NCBI GenBank assembly: GCA_015057605.1
Contig: SVDX01000025.1
Location: 1 to 38,623 of the forward strand
DNA length: 38,623 nucleotides
Direction: 5' to 3'
Source: Lachnospira sp.
GTDB lineage: Bacteria > Bacillota > Clostridia > Lachnospirales > Lachnospiraceae
Shown here: piece after piece, positions 32,798-38,623 of the stretch
How positions within the stretch are numbered: position 1 is the first letter of the stretch
How the letters are laid out: every line of letters starts with the position of its first letter
The notes under the pieces: model-generated
Databases searched by the model: none
Told to the model about the DNA's origin: nothing
What the model saw: only the letters and a program-made list of their open reading frames with translations
Position numbers and translations under genes: made by a program

Positions 32798-33692
32798 CTA
32801 ATAATGATTTCCCTTCTTTTCTTTCAAGAGCCTCTAATGCCCTAAGCTCTGCATCATTAACATTAACCTTGTCAACTCTCTTTTTAGGTTTAAATATAAG
32901 GTCAGACACATTATATTCTCTAATTTCTTTTTCATCATTATCAAGTGTAACAACTACCTTAACAAGCTGTCTTAACACATTTACACTAAATACTTCGCCT
33001 TTAAAATTATCCTTAGTTCTTACAAAATCACCAACCTCTGGCAGATTTTTATTAAGTTCCTCATAAGTATCTGCTTCATTTTTAAGGCAACACATCAATC
33101 TGCAACATACACCGGATATTTTAGATGGATTAAGTGAAATATCCTGATCCTTAGCCATCTTAATTGAAACCGAACCAAAATCTGATAAATAAGTGTGACA
33201 GCAAAGTGGACGACCACATATGCCAATACCACCCATAATCTTTGTCTCGTCTCTAACACCAATCTGTCTTAATTCAATTCTTGTTTTAAATACAGATGCC
33301 AAATCCTTAACAAGCTCTCTAAAATCCACCCTTCCATCCGCAGTAAAGTAAAATAAAAGCTTGTTATTATCAAATGTATACTCTGCATCAATTAGCTTCA
33401 TTTCAAGCTTATGTTCCTTGATTTTTTCAAGACATATTTTATATGCATCTTCTTCTTTTTTATCATTTTTTCTTTTTATCTTATCATCCTCAGGTGTCGC
33501 TACACGTATAATTGGTGAAATCTCTGATTCCTTTTTATCTAACATTTTATCTGCAAGCACAACATAACCATACTCAAGACCTCTCGCTGTTTCAACAATA
33601 ACATGCTGTCCCTTTGATACCTTGAAATCCTTTTGTGCAAAATAATATATCTTTCCTCCAGTTCTAAATCTGACTGCAACTGTTTTTATCAT
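32787..33692 (-). CDS. ricT: RicT/YaaT (PSP1-domain) protein
   Basis: A 301-residue PSP1-family protein. In Bacillus, RicT forms a complex with RicA and RicF that carries iron-sulfur clusters, promotes RNase Y-dependent mRNA processing and supports sporulation. The central cysteine-rich segment is clear: GGIGICGRPLCCHTYLSDFG and SGVCCRLMCCLKNE. The C-terminal tail is highly charged. It begins 3 bases after holB and overlaps the next gene, matching the holB-yaaT-yabB order. ricA and ricF are not in this window. Confidence 0.94.
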   Translation of the reverse strand: MIKTVAVRFRTGGKIYYFAQKDFKVSKGQHVIVETARGLEYGYVVLADKMLDKKESEISPIIRVATPEDDKIKRKNDKKEEDAYKICLEKIKEHKLEMKLIDAEYTFDNNKLLFYFTADGRVDFRELVKDLASVFKTRIELRQIGVRDETKIMGGIGICGRPLCCHTYLSDFGSVSIKMAKDQDISLNPSKISGVCCRLMCCLKNEADTYEELNKNLPEVGDFVRTKDNFKGEVFSVNVLRQLVKVVVTLDNDEKEIREYNVSDLIFKPKKRVDKVNVNDAELRALEALERKEGKSLLDDN

Positions 33693-33695
33693 TCC

Positions 33696-34685
33696 CTAAT
33701 TCTCCTTTATAGTCATTACCAGTAATTCTACCACCAAATCAAAATTTACATTTGCCTTAAGCCTATCCTTTGCCTTGGTAAATGCATTTAAAATATTTTC
33801 CAGACCTTCATATGAATGTCTCACTGCCTGTTCTCTTATATAAGACAATGCATCCTTAAATGTTAATGCATTAACATTTGCAGTAGCCTTATATAAAAGC
33901 ACATCCTTATACCACATCATCATAAAATCCATAAAATCATGTATCTGTGCTTTAAACGTAGCAAGCCTCTTAAACGTATCCATAAGCTTATCCGTTTCCA
34001 TATCATCTACATTTTTCAAAAGCCATAATGCAGTTTCTCTAAGCTCCACATATTCTTGCGAACTTGCTATCTCTATAGCTTTTCCAAGTCTGCCCTGTGA
34101 AAATGAGGCACAAAATTCCGCAACATCCGGCTTTATGCCCAAATTCTTAACCAAATAATCAAATACCATCGTAAATGACAATGGTTTTAAACTCAGCTTT
34201 ATGCATCTTGAAAGTATCGTAGGCAAGAATATATCTGAATTCGTTGTAAGCAACATAATAATCACATATGCAGGTGGTTCTTCAATCGTCTTTAGCATTG
34301 CATTTTGTGCTGCAACATTCATTTTCTCAGCATCATCAATAATATATATCTTATATCTATTGCTGTATGGCTTTATATCTACATCTGAATTCAAGCCAGT
34401 ACGTATATCATCCACACCTATTATATTAGGCTTATCATGTCCAACCATTATGATATCTGGATTATTATCAGTCATAGCCTGCTTGCAAGAATGACACCTC
34501 ATACAAGGTTCATTTCCACCCTCCATGCACTGTAGTGTCATTGCAAATGCCTTAGCAAGCATTTTCTTGCCAATTCCATCTTCACCTTCAAATATATATG
34601 CATGCGAAACCTTTTCAAATTCAATGGCACCCTTTAAGTGTTCAATTATCTTCTGATGTCCTATTATCTCGCTAAAACCAGCCAT
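33696..34685 (-). CDS. holB: DNA polymerase III subunit delta'
   Basis: A 329-residue clamp-loader subunit. AAA+ motifs are visible: a P-loop region FEGEDGIGKKMLAKAF, a zinc-binding cysteine set (CMEGGNEPCMRCHSC), the acidic IYIIDDAEKMN segment and the SRC motif in TILSRCIKL. The C-terminal helical collar domain follows. The P-loop Lys is present (GIGKK), although delta' proteins usually do not hydrolyse ATP. It lies between the yaaR-like gene and ricT, the usual Firmicutes order. Confidence 0.95.
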   Translation of the reverse strand: MAGFSEIIGHQKIIEHLKGAIEFEKVSHAYIFEGEDGIGKKMLAKAFAMTLQCMEGGNEPCMRCHSCKQAMTDNNPDIIMVGHDKPNIIGVDDIRTGLNSDVDIKPYSNRYKIYIIDDAEKMNVAAQNAMLKTIEEPPAYVIIMLLTTNSDIFLPTILSRCIKLSLKPLSFTMVFDYLVKNLGIKPDVAEFCASFSQGRLGKAIEIASSQEYVELRETALWLLKNVDDMETDKLMDTFKRLATFKAQIHDFMDFMMMWYKDVLLYKATANVNALTFKDALSYIREQAVRHSYEGLENILNAFTKAKDRLKANVNFDLVVELLVMTIKEN

Positions 34686-34699
34686 AACTTCTCCATTTC

Positions 34700-35140
34700 C
34701 TATGCTACTAAATCAAGCAGCAAACCTCTTATCTCGTCTACCCTTCCAAGAATCGCTATATTGTCCTTTTCATCCTTAATAAGCTCTGTTGCAAGCTCAT
34801 CAAGATTCTTATCTACAAGCTTTACAATTCCATACACACGGTGTCTTCCTCTTTTATCCAGGAAATTTTCACGCGAAAATTCATGAGAACGATTAACAAC
34901 TTCATTCATAAAATCCTTAACCAATTCCCTGTATTTTTTCATATCTTTAATGTCCATATGCTTAGAGATTTTTTCTCCTTGCTCAGTAATCTCATTCATC
35001 ATTGTATTTAGCTTAGTTTGAAGCTCTTTTTCTTCAATATTACTAACTAATGTAAATCTAAATGTATCATCCTTACTGTGGACAGGCGCATTTGTAGTGG
35101 TTGCTTGTGTCTGACTAATTTCATTTACTTTAATATCCAC
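34700..35140 (-). CDS. YaaR (DUF327) family protein
   Basis: A 146-residue, mostly helical, charged protein of the YaaR/DUF327 family, of unknown biochemical function. The C-terminal half is the most typical part ([20 protein letters not shown] ... [19 protein letters not shown]). The start should be GTG at 35140, eight bases after AGGAGG; the in-frame GTG at 35149 overlaps that site. It sits directly before holB, as yaaR does in Bacillus. Confidence 0.88.
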   Translation of the reverse strand: MDIKVNEISQTQATTTNAPVHSKDDTFRFTLVSNIEEKELQTKLNTMMNEITEQGEKISKHMDIKDMKKYRELVKDFMNEVVNRSHEFSRENFLDKRGRHRVYGIVKLVDKNLDELATELIKDEKDNIAILGRVDEIRGLLLDLVA

Positions 35141-35192
35141 TTTAAACACCTCCTAAAATACATTCCTAATTATATCATATATACTTAGAAAT

Positions 35193-35780
35193 TTATAATA
35201 TTTTTTCGATATCCTTCTTTATTTCTTCAAAACACTCTTCAATATCTGTGTTGATATATCTTTTTTCTATGCCTGCGGCCTCAATATTCTCCTCTGAAAA
35301 ATCTTTATTATCAGCCAAAAATCTTCTGCAAAGCTCCGCATACTTAGGTAATCTCTGCATTCTCTCTCTTTCAAGAGCTCTAGCTAGGCGTAGACCATCC
35401 TCCACTTCTATATATATCGGCACGCAAACGTCCTTACCATAGTATAATTTATATTTATTAAATACCTCAAGTGTTCCAATAACAAGATAATTATTAGTAT
35501 CAAGCACAATCTGTCCATCATCAACCGTAAAATATTTCCACACTCCATGAACGGTATTGTACTCTCTAAGCTCTACAAGCTTATTTTCATTTATAAAACC
35601 CGTAAGCTTGTCCTCATCCGTAAAATGATAACTTACGCCATCAATTTCATTACTTCTAATCGGGCGAGTGGTATACATAACAACATTCTTTAAATTTAAA
35701 TCCTCATCCTCAATAAGCTTTTTATATAAGGTATCTTTTCCAGAAGAACTTTTACCCATAATAATAAATATTTTTGCCAT
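35193..35780 (-). CDS. Guanylate kinase-like protein
   Basis: A 195-residue P-loop nucleotide kinase. The P-loop reads MGKSSSGKDTL and the GMP-binding region reads TTRPIRSNEIDGVSYHF, close to the guanylate kinase pattern TTRxxRxxExxGxxYxF. The lid contains RALERERMQRLPKYAELCRR, longer than usual, and the order after it is divergent. It is 3 bases after the decarboxylase gene, in the slot held by thymidylate kinase (tmk) in Bacillus. It may be the cell's guanylate kinase or a second, specialised family member; the sequence alone does not settle this. Confidence 0.8.
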   Translation of the reverse strand: MAKIFIIMGKSSSGKDTLYKKLIEDEDLNLKNVVMYTTRPIRSNEIDGVSYHFTDEDKLTGFINENKLVELREYNTVHGVWKYFTVDDGQIVLDTNNYLVIGTLEVFNKYKLYYGKDVCVPIYIEVEDGLRLARALERERMQRLPKYAELCRRFLADNKDFSEENIEAAGIEKRYINTDIEECFEEIKKDIEKIL

Positions 35781-35783
35781 AAT

Positions 35784-37151
35784 CTATACATCCTTTACAA
35801 CTTTAATATTATCCTCGATAAGACCTATAAGTTCCAAATCATTTGTCTTATAAAAATCAATAAGCTCAATAATTTCAGCAGTTACCTCCTCACCAGGCGC
35901 AATAATGGGAATTCCCGGCGGATATGCATAAACAAAATCTGCAGAAATTTTGTTTATGGCCTTGTTATATGGTATTTTATCCACATTCGCTTTAAAAACT
36001 TCAAAAATTGTGCACACTGGCTTTATTTTATTCACATTTTTTTGCAAATAAACTTTTTTATTATACTCACACGAGGCATCTATCTCTATTAAGGCTTTTA
36101 AAAAAGTATCATATGCTTCCTTGGTATCACAAACTGATGTCATAGCCACAATATAATCACAGCCCGCCATCTCTAATTGAATCTTATAATCCTTCAACAG
36201 TCTGTCGTACAATTGCCTTCCGTTTAAATTGGTCCCTGTTGTCGTTATAACAAGTTTAGAAATATCATCACTTTCAAAAAGTACAAGCCTGTTAAGCTTT
36301 TCCTTTAGCATTTGTCTTAGTTTGACTAAATTATCTACATATTCATCAAATGCGCCTTCTGTCTGCAAAAATTCTCTACATTTAAACATACTAGCCAACA
36401 ACACATATGAAGGGCTTGAGCTCTGATATATTGATAAATATTTCTTAATCATATCAATATCTACTCTGCCACCTTTTACGTGAATAATCGCCGTTTGTGT
36501 AAGCGAAGGCAATGTTTTATGCCAGCTTTGTACAACAATATCCGCACCTAATTCAATTGCTGATTTTAAAAATGTATCATTAAATCCAAAATGGGCTCCA
36601 TGAGCTTCATCAACTATAAGCACAGCATTTTTACTATGTACAAAATCTGCTATTACCTCAATATCCGATACAACACCTTCATATGTTGGTGATGTGATAA
36701 CAACTACTCTAATATTCTTATTATCAGCAAACGCATTTTTTATATCCTCAATTGTAATTTCTCTGCAGATACTGCTATTTTCATCTATTTTAGGATAAAC
36801 ATACTTTGCCTTAAGCTCCTGTAATAAAATCGCATTATATACGGATTTGTGTGAATTCCTCGCAACCAATATAGTGTCCCCCCTATTCGTGGTGGCACTT
36901 ATAGCAGCTAAAATTCCTACTGTACTTCCATTTACCAAATACCAGCTGTAATCCGTTTTGTACATTTCCTTAAGAAGCTTTTGTTCATTAAGAAAAATCT
37001 CTTGTGGATTATGATAATTATCAAAGCCGTCAATCTCAGTGATATCTATTAAATAAGGATTTACCATATCAAACTTTCGTTTATGTCCTGGCATATGAAA
37101 AGGAATATACTCATCACTCGTATAATCTCTAATAAATTCAACTAAATTCAT
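35784..37151 (-). CDS. Orn/Lys/Arg decarboxylase-family PLP enzyme (YaaO-like)
   Basis: A 455-residue fold-type I PLP enzyme, probably decarboxylating a basic amino acid for polyamine synthesis. Motifs: FHMPGHKR near the N-terminus, LVNGSTVGILAA, ARNSHKS, IVDEAHGAHFGF (Asp181 binding PLP) and QSWHKTLPSLTQ with PLP-binding Lys212. The C-terminal Orn_DC_C-type domain includes YAYPPGIPIIAPGE. At 455 residues it is the short YaaO form, without the N-terminal wing domain of larger decarboxylases. The exact substrate is uncertain. It is the first gene of the operon. Confidence 0.9.
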   Translation of the reverse strand: MNLVEFIRDYTSDEYIPFHMPGHKRKFDMVNPYLIDITEIDGFDNYHNPQEIFLNEQKLLKEMYKTDYSWYLVNGSTVGILAAISATTNRGDTILVARNSHKSVYNAILLQELKAKYVYPKIDENSSICREITIEDIKNAFADNKNIRVVVITSPTYEGVVSDIEVIADFVHSKNAVLIVDEAHGAHFGFNDTFLKSAIELGADIVVQSWHKTLPSLTQTAIIHVKGGRVDIDMIKKYLSIYQSSSPSYVLLASMFKCREFLQTEGAFDEYVDNLVKLRQMLKEKLNRLVLFESDDISKLVITTTGTNLNGRQLYDRLLKDYKIQLEMAGCDYIVAMTSVCDTKEAYDTFLKALIEIDASCEYNKKVYLQKNVNKIKPVCTIFEVFKANVDKIPYNKAINKISADFVYAYPPGIPIIAPGEEVTAEIIELIDFYKTNDLELIGLIEDNIKVVKDV

Positions 37152-37203
37152 ATAATCACCAATTAAATTTTAACCTAAATACAAATAAATATCTATACCT
37201 ATC

Positions 37204-37232
37204 TTGCATTTTAGTAAAAAACTCCGTATAAT
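37204..37232 (+). promoter_or_regulatory. Promoter of the 117-residue protein gene
   Basis: TTGCAT (37204-37209) and TATAAT (37227-37232) are separated by 17 bases; AAGGAGG follows before ATG at 37267. Confidence 0.75.
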
Positions 37233-37266
37233 ATTTAATGCTGGATAACAGCAAGGAGGATTAAGA

Positions 37267-37620
37267 ATGAGCATAAACAGAATTTTACCAGAGATATATA
37301 GCTTTTTCGATTTCACTAGACACGGATGTATTACTTCAAGAAAAAAAGGCATATACACATATACAACACATATAGGTGGCGAAATTCCTGAACTCCATCC
37401 ACTACCATACAATGTATATACGGTAGTTAGTGAACATTTGCAAAAGTACCCTCAAGACATAGAGGTATTAATTTCCTTAATAGAAGAAGAACTTCAAAAA
37501 CCAGTATACGAAGTAGAATCTTTTGAGATTACACCTACCACATATACTTACAAAAAAAGCAAATTAAGCAGAAAACAACATTTGCCACAAATAAATGTCA
37601 CAATTCAATTGAATAAATAA
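37267..37620 (+). CDS. Hypothetical 117-residue protein
   Basis: A small, basic, soluble protein that I do not recognise. It starts MSINRILPEIYSFFDFTRHG and contains CITSRKKGIYTYTTHIGGEI. A central helical part is likely (VVSEHLQKYPQDIEVLISLI), and the Thr/Lys-rich tail ends INVTIQLNK. No membrane segment or catalytic motif is visible. It has its own clear promoter, an AAGGAGG site six bases before ATG and its own terminator, so it is a real single-gene unit. It is divergent from the decarboxylase operon and converges on the tRNA cluster. Confidence 0.8.
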   Translation: MSINRILPEIYSFFDFTRHGCITSRKKGIYTYTTHIGGEIPELHPLPYNVYTVVSEHLQKYPQDIEVLISLIEEELQKPVYEVESFEITPTTYTYKKSKLSRKQHLPQINVTIQLNK

Positions 37621-37622
37621 AA

Positions 37623-37655
37623 TAAAAAGAACTTCAGTAATGAAGTTCTTTTTTT
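37623..37655. terminator. Bidirectional terminator between the 117-residue protein and tRNA-Phe
   Basis: AAAAAGAACTTCA and TGAAGTTCTTTTT form a long stem with a GTAA loop, and T-runs follow on both strands. It can end both the plus-strand gene and the tRNA transcript. Confidence 0.9.
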
Positions 37656-37657
37656 AA

Positions 37658-37730
<73 letters not shown>

Positions 37731-37875
37731 GTATAAAATTGGAAGCACAAAACCCAAGACGTAATAATTCAAATTTTGTGACAAGCTTGCTTGTCTAAAA
37801 AATTCGGATTGTTGCGGATTGAGTTGATTTGTATTTACAAATCAACGGTCATCGAGAGCCGTTAGGCTCGAGATG

Positions 37876-37971
37876 GGCGGTTTTGTGTAATTTAACAAAA
37901 GCGCAACGGCGGTTTTGTGTGATTTACAAAAGCGCAACGGCGGTTTTGTGTAATTATACAAAAAGCGCTAC
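37876..37971. repeat. Three tandem 31-33 base hairpin repeats
   Basis: Units at 37876-37907, 37908-37938 and 37939-37971 share GGCGGTTTTGTGT at one end and ACAAAAGCGC at the other. The ends of each unit pair (GCG and TTTTGT with ACAAAA and CGC). The middle varies slightly between copies. Confidence 0.85.
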
Positions 37972-37979
37972 AGCGCCTT
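37955..37979 (-). terminator. Terminator-like hairpin after tRNA-fMet
   Basis: On the minus strand, GGCGCT/AGCGC with a tight GT loop is followed by TTTTTGTAT. It lies six bases past the tRNA-fMet end and uses part of the third repeat unit. If it works, tRNA-Phe needs read-through or its own promoter, which I could not identify. Confidence 0.55.
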
Positions 37980-37984
37980 TTAAG

Positions 37985-38058
37985 TAGCGGGAACAGGATT
38001 TGAACCTGTGACCTTCGGGTTATGAGCCCGACGAGCTTCCAGACTGCTCTATCCCGCG
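37985..38058 (-). tRNA. Initiator tRNA-fMet (CAT)
   Basis: A 74-base cloverleaf starting CGCGGGATAGAGCAG with anticodon loop CTCATAA. It has two initiator marks: a mismatched 1-72 pair (C-T) and three G-C pairs at the base of the anticodon stem (GGG/CCC). Discriminator A. Confidence 0.94.
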
Positions 38059-38104
38059 TCATACTACTATTATATGCTCTAATCATAATATTTAGAACAC
38101 AAAA

Positions 38105-38186
38105 TGGATGGAGATGGATTCGAACCATCGTAGACGTCGTCAACAGATTTACAGTCTGCCCCCTTTGGCCGCTCGGGAATCCATCC
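38105..38186 (-). tRNA. tRNA-Tyr (GTA)
   Basis: An 82-base class II tRNA starting GGATGGATTCCCGAGC, with anticodon loop CTGTAAA and a long variable arm. The acceptor pairs GGATGGA with TCCATCC. Discriminator A. Confidence 0.95.
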
Positions 38187-38210
38187 ATAATATCTATAAA
38201 ATAGATATAG

Positions 38211-38283
38211 AGCCGACGACCGGACTTGAACCGGTAACCTGCTGATTACAAGTCAGCTGCTCTGCCAATTGAGCCACGTCGGC
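38211..38283 (-). tRNA. tRNA-Thr (TGT)
   Basis: A 73-base cloverleaf starting GCCGACGTGGCTCAATTGG, anticodon loop CTTGTAA, acceptor GCCGACG/CGTCGGC, discriminator T. Confidence 0.95.
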
Positions 38284-38288
38284 ATAAG

Positions 38289-38361
38289 TGGGACCAATAG
38301 GGCTCGAACCTATGACCCCCTGCTTGTAAGGCAGGTGCTCTCCCAGCTGAGCTATGATCCC
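38289..38361 (-). tRNA. tRNA-Val (TAC)
   Basis: A 73-base cloverleaf starting GGGATCATAGCTCAGCTGG, anticodon loop CTTACAA, T-loop GGTTCGAGCCC, discriminator A. Confidence 0.95.
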
Positions 38362-38384
38362 ATATGAAATATTAAATTTTCAAA

Positions 38385-38458
38385 CGACCCGAATGGGGCT
38401 CGAACCCACGACCTCCGCCGTGACAGGGCGGCGCTCTAACCAACTGAGCCACCGGGCC
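38385..38458 (-). tRNA. tRNA-Asp (GTC)
   Basis: A 74-base cloverleaf starting GGCCCGGTGGCTCAGTTGG, anticodon loop CTGTCAC, discriminator G as expected for tRNA-Asp. It is the first tRNA after the 23S rRNA gene. Confidence 0.95.
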
Positions 38459-38581
38459 AACTTATGAAAGTAATCATACCTTCAAAACTACACATTAACT
38501 ATCTTCTTTAACATCCGTTACCTCTTAGATAACTTCCTCTTTCCTAACCTAACTACCTTGCAAAGAATTATTCCTTGCTTT

Positions 38582-38623
38582 GGTCAAGCCCTCGACCTAT
38601 TAGTATTAATCAGCTACATGTGT
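38582..38623 (-). rRNA. 23S rRNA, 3' end only
   Basis: The minus strand reads ...TACTAATAGGTCGAGGGC then TTGACC, the conserved 3' end of clostridial 23S rRNA. Only about 42 bases are inside the window. The exact 3' end is approximate. The 123 bases between this end and tRNA-Asp do not contain a 5S rRNA. Confidence 0.9.

Larger units (their letters stand above)
37731..37984. other. Spacer rich in hairpins between tRNA-Phe and tRNA-fMet
   Basis: No gene. It contains three tandem repeat units (37876-37971), a perfect 10-bp inverted repeat TTGATTTGTA/TACAAATCAA at about 37824-37845, a GAGCC/GGCTC hairpin around 37857-37869, and an ACAAGC/GCTTGT hairpin near 37782-37795. It interrupts an otherwise tightly packed tRNA cluster. 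Confidence 0.7.

Noticed and set aside
37876-37971. CRISPR array
   Set aside because: Only three contiguous units with no unique spacers and no cas genes; they are plain tandem repeats.
37892-38204. Open frames on both strands over the tRNA-fMet/tRNA-Tyr region
   Set aside because: They run across tRNA genes and hairpin repeats, have no ribosome binding site and no recognisable product.
38459-38581. 5S rRNA gene between 23S rRNA and tRNA-Asp
   Set aside because: Length is close to 5S, but the sequence is purine/T-rich and shows none of the conserved 5S blocks.

Overview
This 38.6 kb window is AT-rich DNA from an anaerobic, low-GC Firmicute, most likely a Lachnospiraceae-type Clostridium relative. 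The evidence is strong AGGAGG ribosome binding sites, canonical TTGACA-17-TATAAT promoters, a CwlD-type amidase, MecA, YaaR/RicT, pyruvate formate-lyase with a small clostridial 2[4Fe-4S] ferredoxin, and gene orders shared with Bacillus (ywlC-ywlE-ywlF; gdpP-rplI-dnaB; yaaO-tmk-yaaR-holB-yaaT-yabB-rsmI). It looks chromosomal. I saw no IS element, prophage or CRISPR array. No genic gap exceeds 300 bases.

Layout, left to right. 1-948: the 5' end of a secreted protein gene behind a TetR regulator whose promoter carries a perfect 22-bp palindrome. 1014-1083: a decayed fragment of a GHKL histidine kinase. 1135-4302: carB without carA. 4410-7507: an apparent operon of DUF2975 membrane protein, XRE regulator, LytTR response regulator, AgrC-like kinase and a 33-residue peptide gene. 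7721-15035: nine co-directional genes (GH18 hydrolase, cwlD, Sua5, YwlE-like/RpiB fusion, dCMP deaminase, ABC exporter, two small proteins) between one promoter and one terminator. 15210-17094: a Ser/Thr kinase fused to an atypical MinD/CpaE-like domain, overlapping a second gene of the same domain type. 17261-18314: mecA and a DUF1858 protein. 18537-22150: the PFL locus. 22187-26653: MerR regulator, dnaB, rplI, gdpP. 26780-30303: an LCP protein, an AraC regulator and a divergent MATE pump. 30311-37151: an eight-gene housekeeping operon ending in a membrane protein. 37267-37620: an orphan small protein. 37658-38623: tRNA genes following the 3' end of a 23S rRNA.

The most interesting system is the PFL locus. 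The large subunit stops at 683 residues, just before the glycyl-radical domain. That domain is a separate 79-residue protein with its own start and ribosome binding site. Between them lies a 67-residue paralogue that keeps the first ~28 residues of the glycyl-radical subunit but replaces the radical domain with a tail carrying CAAGNLAC. The activase and a ferredoxin follow. This reads as a split, possibly exchangeable, glycyl-radical enzyme with an extra small partner.

Other points worth following are the kinase/MinD-like pair, the LMW-phosphatase/RpiB fusion with a broken phosphatase loop and an internal RpiB start, the AgrCA-like pair with a tiny downstream peptide and no AgrB, and tandem hairpin repeats inside the tRNA cluster. 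All functions are inferred from sequence reading; no database search was possible.
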